Shown here: one piece after another, positions 10,851-21,954 of the stretch
Layout: the number at the start of each line of letters is the position of its first letter
Numbering within the stretch: position 1 is the stretch's first letter
Origin: Aradus depressus
Lineage: Eukaryota; Arthropoda; Insecta; Hemiptera; Aradidae
DNA: 64,000 nucleotides
Reading direction: 5' to 3'
NCBI GenBank assembly: GCA_963662175.1
Contig: OY759224.1
Coordinates: forward strand, 28,095,489-28,159,488
The notes under the pieces: model-generated
Database searches by the model: none
The model's input: the letters and a program-made list of their open reading frames with translations, nothing else
Told to the model about the DNA's origin: nothing
Program-made: the position numbers and the translations under genes

Positions 10851-11299
10851 CCTCAAAATAAGCAAACGTTTGCCATAAGCAACAGCCACTAGGTTGCTTT
10901 CCTCGCATCTCGTCCAGAACTAAGCCACCCTGATAGTTGGCTTGTAGCAGCCACGATGTTCAACTACTTGTGGCCCTGAGGGGAAAAACGGCCTTCACAT
11001 TACTCACTTAACATACAGATTACTTGTTTAAGATGGAATAGCTAGGAAGATGCCACGAGACGACATGGGACTGCATGCTGGCACCCCAAGGTGCAAGCGG
11101 AGATGCATACAGAACGACACAGAACGGTAGACTAACGAGATTCGCCACATTCACTTCTGAGGCCGGTCGGATTGGAGAGGGGGGTTTCTAAGTACTGAGA
11201 ACAACATGTACCCACTATCTATTTTTAGGTAGATTTTCTCATCTGAAAAACTCGCATAGGAGGATATAATACGGCGCAAGACATGCTTGAGCACGCCGC
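10851..11299. other. Non-coding stretch, no element recognised
   Basis: Moderately GC-rich in places (10,880-11,180) but with no convincing reading frame or splice context. Confidence 0.5.
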
Positions 11300-11949
11300 C
11301 CTTCGGTTGGATGGTTGTATGTACGTAATTTCGGTAATCTTGTGCAAAATAAAATTTATGTATATTAATCAGAATGCCTTAATTCGTGAATATAAATTGT
11401 TATTTAATGATTTCAAGCAAGAGAAAAAAAAATGCAATTGCACGAAAATCCGTGCTGTAATCATAACCCTTTTAACTCCTCCCATAATTGTCTTTAATTT
11501 CTTAGTTAAAGACGGTCATTTAATAAAAGTGAAAAAAGACACAGCCTTCACTAATTTCAATTATCACTTTCGATCCATTTTGAACGTTATTTAGTTATTG
11601 TAACTCATGCCCGGGCACATCTGGTGAACATGAGCCCGACTTGTGTCTACCCAAAATTTTTATTCACCAAGGTAAGAGTCTTTAACGACTACCTGATGGC
11701 CTCGGTGGCTCAGAAGTTGCGTGTGTGTCTTCTGATATCAAGTTTTTTATCTAGGAGGTAAAAAAAAACCTTGAGGACGCTGTACCATGTCCGGTACTTG
11801 TTAAAGACCTTTACCTTAGGTAAATAAACCTAGGTAGGCAAAATTTAGGACTCTCAAAGTAGACTTGGGCTCATGTCCACCAGAGTGACGAAAGAACGCG
11901 GTAGACGCTATGACCTTGTAGTTAAAGCATGAATCACAATAACTAACTA
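11300..11949 (+). mobile_element. Composite retroposon with head-to-head SINE arms, copy 1
   Basis: A non-SINE 5' part (11,330-11,590, with AAAATAAAATTTATGTATAT and GACACAGCCTTCACTAATTTC) leads into an inverted pair of SINE fragments. The first is minus (11,591-11,694). The second is plus, with head-like text GCCTCGGTGGCTCAG, and runs to 11,949. The same order and the same SINE-SINE junction recur at 35,800-36,892 and 44,212-44,945, so this is a family and not a chance pair of insertions. Confidence 0.7.
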
Positions 11950-12089
11950 TGTACCTATTTGGTCAAATGAGCAAGAAGGACGATTAAGTAAATGGCGCTA
12001 CAAATATTTTTTCCCGAATCCCGAGTTGAAAAACTGTAGAGTGAATGAATATTGTTGTATGACACCAAAAATGTATAAAAAAAAGTATG

Positions 12090-12390
12090 TGAACATAATT
12101 CCCGATAGAATGAATATATCGAATCGAAATTTTATATGTGTATCCAGAATCCAATAAGGATGAGACCTGTTAATTTTCAGCCAAATCGGCCAAAGGGCAG
12201 GGGGATTAGGGGAGGCTTAACTAAAAAAAACTCAATAATAGCCGTTGTAATGAATGTATCGACACAAAATTTAATATGAGGATTCAGAAGCCCTTATGTA
12301 AGTCAACCATTGATTTTTAGCGCAAACTGTCCATTGGTTTTAGAGAGAGAGAGGAAACTTAAATTGTATAATTCGAGCTGGGGAAATAAA
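12090..12390 (-). repeat. TACTTCCCC repeat
   Basis: Minus-strand copy with CCGATAGAATGAATATATCG, AATCGGCCAAAGGG and CTGGGGAAATA near its right end. Confidence 0.65.
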
Positions 12391-12844
12391 TTGTCGGTGT
12401 ATTCTTCATAAATTTTCTTAAATTTCAGACATTATTTTTATCAAAAACTGTTTTTCTACATTTCTAATAAAAAATCAGAGAACCAAATAGACATTGCCTC
12501 AAAATGGCGACTAAACCTGATTTAAAATATTAATAAATATCAAACAATAGTAAATTTTTAGAATATTTTTCTAAATTCAAAAATGTTTCTTGTGTAACAT
12601 AGTTTCCATACACTTACATACTTTTTTCTTGGATATTTTTTTTAGATTTAGAAAACAGGTATAAAAGAGGGATTTATTTCTAAAAAATCAAATTTAAAAA
12701 ACCCAGAACGAAACCAGTATTTGGCAAATCAACGTCAATTGGTAAGACGAATTCAAAAAAGAAGTTAAACTTACTCAGAATGAGTTCCTCAGATGGAAAA
12801 CAGACAAAACGTGGGTCCATCATGAACGCTCCCCTCTTCAAAAA
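12391..12844. other. Non-coding AT-rich stretch
   Basis: No gene or named repeat was found. Confidence 0.6.
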
Positions 12845-13849
12845 CCTGCAAAAAAAAAAAATACATTTTTTAATGTATAATATATTTACACTATATTTAA
12901 ACTGCTAGTTCATTTTGACTAGGTGTTTATACATAGAAGTCAAAATCCTGCAAAAAAAATACATTTTTAATGTATAATATATGACACTATATTTAAACTC
13001 CTAGGTTAGTTTTGACTAGGTGTTTATATAGAGAAGGCAAAATCCTGCAAAAAAATACATTTTTAATGTATAATATATTTACACTATATTTAAACTCCTA
13101 GGTTAGTTTTGACTAGATGTTTATATAGAGAAGGCAAAATCCTGCAAAAAAATACATTTTTAATGTATAATATATTTACACTATATTTTAACTCCTAGGT
13201 TAGTTTTGACTAGGTATTTATATATAGAAGTGAGAAACCTGCAAAAAAAACCATTTTTTAATGTATAATAGGTTAGGTTTAGGTTAGGTTTTATGACTCA
13301 TGCCCGGGCTTTAACTACAAGGCCATATCGCCTACTACCAGAGCGCTCTTTCGTCACTCTGGTGGACATGAGCCCGACTCTACTGTGGGAGTCCTAAATT
13401 TTGCCTACCCTAAATTTTTATTCATCTAGGGCAGGGGTCTTTAACGAGTATCTGACTTCGTACAGGCTCGGGACCATCGCTTAACGTCCCATCCGAAGGA
13501 CGGCGTGCTTAAGTTTATTTTACCTCCCAGATAAAATAAACTAAGGGCCTCGGTCGGGTTACGAACCCACGACCTTGAGCTCAGAAGTCAAGCACGCATA
13601 CCACTGAGCTACCGGCGCCCTCTAATGTATAATATACTATATTTAAATATATAATACACTATATTTAAACTCCTAGTTCATTTTGACTAGGTGTTTATAT
13701 ATAGAAGTGAAAAACCTGCAAAAAAAATACATTTTATAATATATTTACACTATATTTAAACTCCTAGGTTAGTTTTGATTAGGTGTTTATATACAAAAGT
13801 AAAAAACGTGCAAAAAAAAAATACATTTTTTAATAGATAATATATTTAT
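12845..13849. repeat. Tandem array, period about 97 bp, split by a SINE
   Basis: Units share CCTGCAAAAAA, ACATTTTTAATGTATAATAT, ACTATATTTAAACTCCTAG and TTTTGACTAGGTGTTTATAT. Successive ACTATATTT positions are 12,890, 12,985, 13,083 and 13,180. The array resumes at 13,623-13,849 after the SINE at 13,271-13,622. Confidence 0.85.
13271..13622 (-). mobile_element. SINE, full-length, with 12-bp TSD
   Basis: TAATGTATAATA at 13,259-13,270 is repeated at 13,623-13,634. The tRNA-like head is complete at the right edge (CTGAGCTACCGGCGCCC on the plus strand is the reverse complement of the A-box region). The minus-strand tail contains AACCT repeats. The SINE sits inside the 97-bp array. Confidence 0.92.
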
Positions 13850-13929
13850 CGTGGGTTCGAAACCCGACCGAAGCCCTTAGTTTATTTTATCTGGGAGGTA
13901 AAATAAACTTAAGTACGCCGTCCTTCGGA
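13850..13929 (+). mobile_element. SINE fragment
   Basis: It covers only the B-box GGGTTCGAAACCC, the CTGGGAGGTAAAATAAAC block and CGTCCTTCGG; both ends are lost. Confidence 0.75.
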
Positions 13930-14092
13930 TTTTTTTTCTTGTGATTTTTGTTTAACTTTTTCCATATTTCAAAAAAATAAAGAAATTTAGTTTTCCTGTT
14001 AATTTTTAATTTCCTTTATCAATTAAAAAAAAATTTAAGTGATCCGTTAATTTTGTCTGGGAGTGTAGTTCCGACTAGATGATGCACTAAAT

Positions 14093-15318
14093 TTTTTTTT
14101 TTTTTTTTTTTTTTGGCTTTTATTCATAAAGATGCAACTGTTGCTAGGGGGCAACAACCAGCATCTATGTTGGTAGGTATGGAGACGTTGGCGTGAATGG
14201 CATGTGAGAGGAAGGCCACCCAGTGGTAGGTCCTCGGGACGAAAATTTATATTAATTATAAGGACAAGGGAAAAATAAAAAAATAAATAAATAATAATAA
14301 TAATAATAATAATTAAAAAAATAAAATAAATAAATAAAAAGGAAGTGAAAGACAACTTTGATGGAATGGGTAAGAGAGATGGTAAAACTGAAGGAAAATA
14401 ATGTAAAAGAATAAAAAAAAAATAAAAATATTAAGAACGAATAGGAATTAAGATGGCAGTAAGTCGCGGTTCCACCTCCTCTTCAACCTTCGTGGGGGGT
14501 TTTGTGGTAAGTGTTGTGAAGATAAAGTACGTATTTCTGGATTTGTATGTGTGTAAAGTTTTCTAAAAAAACGTATGTAAATAGTTTGTATTGTGTCGGG
14601 TACTGTGTGTATCATAAGATCGTTATGAAGTGTTCTGTTGTTTATGTATGGGGGGCATTGTGTTATCAGTCTGAGGGTTTTTGACTGAAATGCCTGAATT
14701 CGTTTGATGTTGGATGTTTTTGCTGAACCGTATATCTGTGATCCGTATGTCCATAATGGTCTAAGTAAGTAAGTATAACAGTTCCGTTTTTGTGTCATGT
14801 CTAATTTTGATCGTCTATTTAGAAGTCCGTAGAGTATTTTGAGTCGACGGTTCAGCGTGTTTCGTGTGAGACGTGTGTGAGGATTCCATGTCAGTCTTCG
14901 ATCCAATGTCAGTCCTAGGTATCGTACAGTATTAGTTTGAGGGAGGGGCTTGTCGTAGATGAAAACGGGGGGGCATGTTTCTCGTCGAAGTGTAAATGTG
15001 ATGTGCTGTGATTTTTCTGTATTTAGTTTGATTTTCCATGTGTTGCACCAGTTTTCAATTTGTGTGAGATGGTGTTGTAGTGTAAATGAGGCGTGTATGT
15101 GAAGGTCAGCAGCAGCTAAGATGGCGGTGTCATCGGCGTATGTAGCTGTCATTGTGTGGATGGAGGTGGGCATGTCAGATGTGTATATTGTATATAATAA
15201 AGGAGCTAAGACAGAACCCTGCGGTACACCCGCCAATATGGGTCTTATTGAGGAGATAGCAGAGCCCTGACGGACGGCGAAGTATCTGTTTGTTAGATAT
15301 GAATGAATGATTAAATAA
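14093..15318 (-). mobile_element. 5'-truncated non-LTR retrotransposon with poly(A)
   Basis: On the minus strand it ends in a run of about 22 A (plus-strand T run from 14,093), preceded by a 3' UTR with a (TAA)n microsatellite near 14,290-14,312. The coding part covers only the last third of a reverse transcriptase. It is a different family from the intact LINE at 5703-9928. Confidence 0.85.
14448..15311 (-). pseudogene. Reverse transcriptase C-terminal fragment
   Basis: The open frame begins near 15,311 with no ATG. It reads through YLTNRYFAVRQGSAISS and LAGVPQGSVLAP, then ATYADDTAIL (the catalytic YADD box), VRYLGLTLDRRLTW and LRPLWTYGSQIYG, and ends with RRLKRRWNRDLLPS. This is fingers/palm to C-terminal tail of a jockey-like ORF2. 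The endonuclease and the first catalytic Asp are missing, so it is dead even though about 280 codons stay open. The long open frame suggests a fairly young insertion. Confidence 0.88.
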
Positions 15319-15850
15319 TATGTGTGAGAAAATATTAGTTGGTTTGGTTTCGGGGGACGGTTTCGTTCTTATCTACTTACTTCCTGGGCTGGTAGAAGAG
15401 GGAGAGAATTCTCAGAACAGAAACAAGGTGTACCCAGTGTCTATATATAGGGGGAAATTTCTCATCACCGGATATGAAAATTCTCAGAAAAAAAAAATGT
15501 GTTGACTTTTCACAGAGGACAAAAACGAGGAATTATCATTGTAACTTTCCAAGAGGATGACGTCATGCGCCATTCCAGGGAACTGACTGTAGTACATTCC
15601 TCAGCTGCTAATGGACATTCAACAGAGAACCAACCACCTTGCAATAGTCGAGGTCAAATACCCCGCTTAATCAATCACAACTTTTATCTGGATTTAATAC
15701 TCATTGAAGGGTTCCGTAGGTCGATGATAGTGAAAGGAAACCCTTACAACGCAAGCTACTGCAAAATAACGATTCAGTTGACCAGATAGTCTCCTGGGAT
15801 CAAGAGCAGATTATATTGTTACAACATGAAGCTTATCGTCAAGTAGGCCT
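15319..15850. other. Non-coding stretch
   Basis: Two short open frames on the plus strand show no recognisable domain or splice signals. No gene is called. Confidence 0.5.
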
Positions 15851-15857
15851 CTGTCAG

Positions 15858-16185
15858 CTATATAAACATGTATACATATACACATATATATAAAGAGCAC
15901 GGGGAAAGAACCAGGTTTGTCACTTTTTTCTCGAATGTGAGATATCGCCACTACAGTATAGTATATTAAACACATTACACGATTCACCATCGTTACGGGT
16001 TTCAAAAAGACGATTTGTCACTACGAAAGCGGAAGCTGAAAATATAACGTGCAGGGAATTGATAGATACGGACTTTCAAACATTAAATTTCAGTTTTCTC
16101 AATTTCAACATCTGGTGACAAACCTGATTCTTTGCCCGTGCTCTTCATATATTTGTTTATATATGTATATGTATACACATATATA
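15858..16185. mobile_element. Fold-back (MITE-like) element
   Basis: Arms at 15,858-15,925 and 16,112-16,185 are inverted copies containing TATGTATATGTATACACATA-like text, GAGCACGGGxAAAGAA and CAGGTTTGTCAC. The 185-bp spacer has no coding signal. No target duplication was resolved. Confidence 0.6.
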
Positions 16186-16189
16186 ATAC

Positions 16190-16290
16190 GTTCGTCCCTC
16201 TGATGGACATGAGCCCGACTATGTGGGAGTCCTAAATATAGCTTATTCAGGTTTTCTAAGGTAAAGGGTCTTGTTAAGTTTATTTTCTAC
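16190..16290 (-). mobile_element. SINE fragment
   Basis: It holds the internal part TGGACATGAGCCCGACT to GGAGTCCTAAAT, degraded at both ends. Confidence 0.65.
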
Positions 16291-16370
16291 TTTTCAGTGT
16301 ACTCTAATTGAGATATAAGGTATATTTCTGAAAAACTTGTTTTTATATTATTTTTTATTTATTTATCATA

Positions 16371-16594
16371 AGTTCAAAACCCGACCTGGTGTTGAGCACG
16401 CCGTCTTTCGGATAGACCGTTAAGCGACGGTCCCAAGTCTGTACGATGTCAGGTACTCGTTAGAAACCCCTAAACCTAGTTGAATAAAAATTTAGGACTC
16501 CCATAGGAGAGTCGGGAAAACGGAAGAGCGCTCTGGTAGTAGGCGATATGACCTCGTAGTTAAAGCCCAGGCATGAGTCACAATAACTAACTAA
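16371..16594 (+). mobile_element. SINE, 5'-truncated
   Basis: Runs from a degraded B-box (AGTTCAAAACCCGACC) to the tail GAGTCACAATAACTAACTAA. Confidence 0.8.
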
Positions 16595-17106
16595 TCTATG
16601 TTGACAGATAATCCGCAAATCTGATATAATTTATGGGTCATGTTTAGAACAGGATGGCAACCTATAGACAGCCAGGTTGTATGAAGAAATTCAGGTCAGT
16701 AAGAAATTCTAAAAAAACCTAAAACCACAGTCCAAAGTGAAGCCTGACAAATATTTTACTTTACTTTGTCCCTGTTGGAAAGACGAGAGAGAGATAGGGT
16801 GGGGTTTGGAGATAAGAGAGAGGGAGAGAGAAGGGGAGAGATTCGTGGGAAGTGAACTGTGTGGCTACTTTGAGAACTGTCTGAGGAGAAGGGGGGAGTG
16901 ACAACCAAGAACAAGAAGACTCCTGGAGATGGGCTCTCTTCGATCCAGGGCTGCTGGAGACACTCAAATTTCTGTGTGGAACAGACAGGACAATATCCAC
17001 GACAGAAAGTCAGCCTTCCTCAAGGTTTCATCCTCCAACTTCCAATCAGTATAAAAATAAATAAAATCAGCTTTATTCTGGGATGTCCTTTAACAATAAT
17101 AAAATG
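16595..17106. other. Non-coding stretch with a purine-rich patch
   Basis: GA-rich DNA at 16,780-16,850 (AGAGAGAG runs); no gene seen. Confidence 0.5.
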
Positions 17107-17118
17107 AGGAATAAATGA

Positions 17119-17374
17119 GGTTAGGTTAGGTTTTATGACTCATGCCCGGGCTTTAACTACGAGGTCATATCGCCTACTACCAGAGCGCTCTATCGTCACT
17201 CTGGTGGACATGAGCCCGACTCTACTGTGGGAGTCCTAAATTTTGCCTACCCTAAATTTTTATTCATCTAGGGCAGGGGTCTTTAACGAGTACCTGACAT
17301 CGTACAGGCTCGGGACCATCGCTTAACGTCCCATCCGAAGGACGGCGTGCTTAAGTTTATTTTACCTCCCAGAT
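17119..17374 (-). mobile_element. SINE, 5'-truncated, with 12-bp TSD
   Basis: AGGAATAAATGA at 17,107-17,118 is repeated at 17,375-17,386. The minus-strand tail is AACCTAACCT. Truncation is at the CTGGGAGG block, the same area as in the copy at 4908-5162. Confidence 0.9.
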
Positions 17375-17476
17375 AGGAATAAATGAAAGAATTAAAGTAT
17401 ATTTAGAAGTAACAGCGTACTTATAGAAGACTTCTTAGGAGGGCGTTGGTAGCTCAATGATATGCGTACTTGCTTA

Positions 17477-18137
17477 AGCCTAGTCCACACATGTTGCGCG
17501 ATTTTGGTCTCGGAGACGTGTCTCAGGTTGTCTACGTAGACATGTCTATAGACCAATCCCCGTCTACGGGCCTGTTGCGAGACCAAAAATCGCAGGTCTA
17601 AAGTCTCCCGATTGGAATGGGAGACCGCATGCAACGTTAGACATATTGCGCAACATTTTGACAATGTGGACGTCACTCGGCGTCTAGAGGCGAGACACGT
17701 CCCAGTCTGTCTCCAGCTTCCGAGTGGTGTGGTTCGGCTCTTTACAGTTATTTTCCAAAGTTTTACAGTTCTTTTGAAAACATGTGGTCTAACGAGAAAG
17801 TTTTAAAACTAATTGAAGATTACCATGCGTCTTAATGTTTGTGGGATGTTATGAATCCCGAATAAAAAAACCGGGTAAAAAGAAAAGTGGCCCTGGAATC
17901 TCTGGCTGCAAAGCACAATGTGACAGTGGCGGAGATAGAAAAGAAAATCCATAACCACTTGTAATTAGCACTAAGCAGGAACTCATTCCACACAAAACAA
18001 TGTCTTCCATGGTAGACTGCGAAGATGAGACTGAGAAATTCACATCGTAGTGTGGACGCTAGACGAGACAAAGAACGGTGTCTCTAGACCGCCTATAGAC
18101 AAATCGCGCAACAAGGTCTATTAGTGTGTACTAGGCT
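17477..18137 (+). mobile_element. PIF/Harbinger-like element with MADF remnant
   Basis: The terminal inverted repeats start AAGCCTAGTCCACACATG and match the reverse complement of the right end (ACTAGGCTC, with GCGCGATTT in both). It is inserted at a TTA in the SINE (17,474-17,476; CTA at 18,138-18,140), which fits the 3-bp TWA duplication of PIF/Harbinger. It contains a broken MADF-domain gene. Confidence 0.7.
17782..18000 (+). pseudogene. MADF-domain protein, broken
   Basis: From ATG 17,782 the frame reads MWSNEKVLKLIEDYHAS, stop, CLWDVMNPE, stop, KNRVKRKVALESLAAKH, then NVTVAEIEKKIHNHL and a third stop. The W, LI..Y, LWD and YKNR/KR..AL pattern is that of the MADF DNA-binding domain, which occurs in the second protein of PIF/Harbinger transposons. 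Three in-frame stops make it non-functional. The terminal inverted repeats and TTA target of the surrounding element support a transposon origin over a host gene. Confidence 0.72.
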
Positions 18138-18255
18138 CTACTGAGCTCAACCGCGAAACCCGGCCGAGGTCCTTAGTTCATTTTATCTGGGAGGTAAAAA
18201 AAACAACTTGAGCACGCCGTCCTTCAGATGGGACGTTAAGCGATGATCCCGAGCC

Positions 18256-18894
18256 GATTACGTAACTCCCCTTATACTAATTACTGTTAAGGAAAATCAT
18301 GAACTTCATACCCAAAATTGCAAAGAAAGTGAGTGGGTGGGTCTTCAGGATATGGAATGTGCTAGAAATATGTTGCAAAAGACATCCGGGAGGGAAAAAC
18401 TTCTAAAAATACACAGAAGGAAGGCCAGGCCATTGAGGCTCGTCTCGGAATCTTTTTTAACGTCTGACTCTAATAATATGTCGCGGCACAAAATAAATTT
18501 AGCAGAACCGCGCCGCTGGCGTCTAGAGCGGGGAAGAAGCCGCGCCCGCACCTCACCAAAACGCTTCTTTATCACCCAATATTCGCCAATTGGATGTTTT
18601 TCCCAAGAAGCAGGGAAAAACTTTTCTGGGAGGAAAAAATAGGAAATAAATACCCAAATAAGAATTTGTCCAATTTATAACTCATGAAAACATCTCAGAA
18701 GAAGCTGGCCAACGGACGCCAGCACACTTCAATAATAACAATTATTTCCATCAAACCATAACAATATAATTAGATAAAACATACAATTTTGGACATCAAA
18801 ATAGCTTATAAATCTTAGAATAAATAAATAATACAAAATAAATTAATATAGAAGTCCTAACAATAATAAATACTATTCTAATTAAATTTTAAAT
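18256..18894. other. Non-coding stretch
   Basis: It begins with a TACTTCCCC repeat end (GATTACGTAACTCCCCTTATAC, to about 18,280). Open frames on both strands at 18,337-18,642 overlap each other and carry no known domain. Confidence 0.5.
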
Positions 18895-19634
18895 TATAAC
18901 TTTTTTTATTTTATTTGTTTATATTATTTTTCTTTATAGTTAGTTATTATGACTCATGCCCGGGCTTCAACTACGAGGTCATATCGCCAATTATCAGAGC
19001 GCTCTTTCGTCACTCTAGTGGACATGAGCCCGACTCAACTCTGGGAGTCCTAAATTTTGCTTACCCTAAATTTTTATTTACCTAGGATGGGGTCTTTAAC
19101 GCGTACCTGACATCGTACAGGCTCCGGATTATCCCTTCCGACAGACGGAATGCTTAAGTTTATTTTACCTCCCAGATAAACTAAGGACCTCGGGCCTCGA
19201 TTTCGAACCCACGATCTTGAGCTCAGAATGCAAGCACGCATACCACTGAGCTACCGGCGCACTTTATTTCTTTATATATATATATGGTCATTTTTTTAAA
19301 TTATTTTTTTTTCTCTATTTCGCTTTTAATAAATAATTAAAATATCATCGTGAGAAAGACACTCTCAGGAGAATTATAAAAAATATTTATCATAATTTAA
19401 CTTAAATAAAAAATTGTATCTACCATTTTTATTAGTATTATTATTTTTGTACTCATATATTTTTCAGTGTTTATTTATTTATTTTATTTTTTAAAAGTGT
19501 TGTTATTACTAACCCCATGTGTGTCCGACTCTAAGTGTTGATAGCTGTTTATGTATCTAATTTATAAGCTATCTTATGACGTATTCTATTAGCATGTTAT
19601 GGTTTAACGGAAATAAATATTGTTATTATTATTA
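18895..19634 (+). mobile_element. Penelope-like or similar element (family B), copy 1
   Basis: It shares CATCGTGAGAAAGACACT, TGTACTCATATATTTTT, CTAATTTATAAGCTATCTTA and the end GGTTTAACGGAAATAAAT followed by ATT repeats with the copies at 25,311 and 54,800. The ribozyme-like core is deleted here. A SINE (18,939-19,266) interrupts it. Confidence 0.6.
18939..19266 (-). mobile_element. SINE, full-length, with TSD
   Basis: TTTCTTTATA at 18,929-18,938 is repeated at 19,267-19,276. The head is complete (GAGCTACCGGCGC on the plus strand). The minus-strand tail is GAGTCATAATAACTAACT instead of the AACCT type. Confidence 0.88.
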
Positions 19635-20038
19635 CGTATACTTGGCGAATTAAAATATGACTGCAGGGTTATTTATAAGTAGTATAAGAGTACAATAATT
19701 ATTACTGTTGGTGAATGTATTCAGCGGATAATGAAAACATTATAACGGAGACGATGGTGGAGGGGGGGGTAAAGTATGGCGGCTGGAAAATATAAGAGAG
19801 GGGGGAATGTCCCAAGGTCTCCAGACAGTAGGCAAAGTGGAGGAAATGTGGAGGCGCCCCCAAAGGAGGAACCATAGGTGACCTATTTTGGGAATGTGAA
19901 GGGGGGGGGGGGGGGGGGGGGGGGGGGATTGAGCTCGTTGAAGGGAGGTACATAGCGCTCAAATATCCAATTTGTGTTGGGATAGGTATCTAATGGTCAG
20001 TCACGAATCTCTAGTCGTAAAAATTATAACAATGGATC
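19635..20038. other. Non-coding stretch with a G homopolymer
   Basis: A run of 27 G lies at 19,901-19,927; nothing coding was found. Confidence 0.6.
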
Positions 20039-20150
20039 AACGTCAATGTACTTCCCCAGTACGAAATGAATCAATTAAGTTTTCGCTCTCCCTCTAAAAA
20101 TAAACCACCGTTTCGACTTACATAGAGGCTTCTGAATTCTCATATTAAAT

Positions 20151-20571
20151 GTTGACAGGATGTCAAATATAAGATAGTCTGACCTCTCACAGATTTTTAT
20201 TAGTAGTAAAATAGCTAGCCGACTTTCGAGGTTTCCCTCATCATCAGGTAGTCTGATAAAAAATTAAATTTTTTTTTTTAATAAAACTAAATAACAATCT
20301 AAAACATTAACAATTTAAAATATCATGGATGTGGACAGACGAGTTATCCCTGTCCCCATCCATGATATTTTAAATTGTTAATGTTTTAGATTGTTATTTT
20401 ATTATTTAGTTTTATTTTTTTTAAAAATTTAATTTTTTATCAGACTGCCTGATGATGAGGGAAACCTCGAAAGCCGGCTAGCTATTACTACTAATAAAAA
20501 TCTGTGAGAGGTCAGACTATCTTATATTTGACATCCTGTGAAATAATCACTTCTCACTACAACAGCCATCT
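20151..20571 (+). mobile_element. Fold-back element (family A), with 11-bp TSD
   Basis: TCATATTAAAT at 20,140-20,150 recurs at 20,572-20,582. Arms of about 170 bp face each other around GGATGTGGACAGACGAG. Both arms carry CTGATGATGAGGGAAACCTC or its complement, a ribozyme-like core, so either strand would hold one. A tail of about 30 bp after the right arm makes the element asymmetric. It has no coding capacity. A second, left-truncated member is at 42,805-43,112. Confidence 0.85.
20440..20492 (+). ncRNA. Hammerhead-like motif (family A)
   Basis: CTGATGA (20,449-20,455), one U, stem GAGG/CCTC, GAAA (20,469-20,472), the palindrome GCCGGC, then UA. In a dimer the palindrome would form stem III and UA would be the cleavage dinucleotide. 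Stem I next to the core is weak (GC/GC only). Activity is unknown. Confidence 0.5.
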
Positions 20572-20880
20572 TCATATTAAATTTTGAGGTGCATTAATTA
20601 CACCGACAGTTATCCAAGATTTTGTTTTGAACCCCCAACATTGGCCATTTGGCTCAAAGTCAATAGGCGTCGTGCTTATGGGGTACTGTACAAACATATA
20701 AAATTTTGTGTCGATATAGTCATTACATGGGCAGTTATTGGAATTTTTGAGTACAGAATCCGCACCTCCCCTTCGGCTGATTCCGAAAATTAATAGATGT
20801 CGTTCTTATAGGGCTTTGAATTTACATATGAAATTTCGTGTCAATATATTTATTACAACGGCAGAAGAAGAAGAAAAAGA

Positions 20881-21109
20881 AGAATTAGGGAATGAGGACG
20901 CTCAACTGCTATGGTCATTTACGCCCGTCTCGCTTACACTCATTGAAGACACTATATCGGCACGGGAACCAAATGTTGCTTGAATTTTGAGGTTACCTCT
21001 CGTTGTTAGTTTTATTAGTGACTTGAGTTTGTTATCTATTTAAGTTAATCAATGTAGGCTTAGCAGTACAATTAATATGTAATACTTGCGATTAGATTAT
21101 TATTTTAGA
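20881..21109. other. Short non-coding spacer
   Basis: Nothing was recognised between the TACTTCCCC repeat and the Tigger-like element. Confidence 0.5.
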
Positions 21110-21111
21110 TA

Positions 21112-21767
21112 CAGTAGAACCTCTTTAAGTCGAACCTCGATAAGTCGAAAACCTCCAAAACTCGAAAAAAAAGTTTTGTTCCTTTCCCTTGAAGCCCCAA
21201 AACCTCCATTACTCAAAATCTCAACCCTCTATTAGTCGAAATAATCAGTGAGTCCCTACAAGCCATTTTGGTACATATTTTCCCTCTATAACTCGAAAAA
21301 ATAAATTGGACCTCTGTATCTCGAACATAGCAATGTTTTATTTTACAACCTTTACAACTCGATTATTTGAAACATATTACCTCTATAGCTCGAAGAAAAA
21401 TAAGTTACCGACTTTAAGAATTTGCCGACAATGTACACCATTGTTTCTTAGAAAACAATTTAGGAGTATACAATAAATAGGATTACCAATTATCTAAAGC
21501 AAAAAAAAATTACTAACTTTTTTTTAATACCTACATATACTACGTATTTTTTATTTTAAGGATATTTTGAAATAATGTTGATTTATAATAAATATAAATA
21601 TGTTTGTTACCTCTGTAACTTGAATTTTTATTTATTTCACCTCTCTAACTCAAAATTAGTTAGAATGAATCTTAACCTCTACAAGTAGAATCAAAATCCG
21701 CCTAAGTCGAAAACTCTATAACTCTTTCGGCGTCTCCTTTGATGTTCGACTTATAGAGGTTCTACTG
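21112..21767. mobile_element. Tigger/pogo-like non-autonomous element rich in CTCGAA motifs
   Basis: It is flanked by TA at 21,110-21,111 and 21,768-21,769. The termini are CAGTAGAACCTCTTTAAGTC and its inverse ending GAGGTTCTACTG, typical of pogo/Tigger ends. The interior has no gene but repeats forms of CCTCTATAACTCGAA many times on the same strand, as if built from copies of the terminal motif. Confidence 0.75.
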
Positions 21768-21954
21768 TATTTCTTAACTTAGTATTTCTATACCTACGTA
21801 GAATAATGTTTTTACTAACTAAACGTGTACATTGTTGTACATGGTCAGTTAGGTATATAAATGTCGTTTTATATGTATACTCTTATTTTATTTTTATCTT
21901 TATTTATTTTATTATTTATTTATTTTTTTTTATTTTTTACAACGGCAAATACTA

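Larger units (their letters stand above)
17441..18255 (+). mobile_element. SINE interrupted by a Harbinger-like element
   Basis: The head (17,441-17,476, GGGCGTTGGTAGCTCAATG) resumes at 18,138 with CTGAGCTCAACCGCGAAACCC. It then breaks off at 18,255, where the right end of a TACTTCCCC repeat begins. Confidence 0.8.
20039..20880 (+). repeat. TACTTCCCC repeat carrying a fold-back insertion
   Basis: Starts CAATGTACTTCCCCAGTACG and continues to 20,150, then from 20,572 through three internal units to about 20,870. The split is the fold-back at 20,151-20,571. Confidence 0.8.

Noticed and set aside
18337..18642. Overlapping open frames on both strands
   Set aside because: No domain, splice context or repeat-independent support; the open length is modest.
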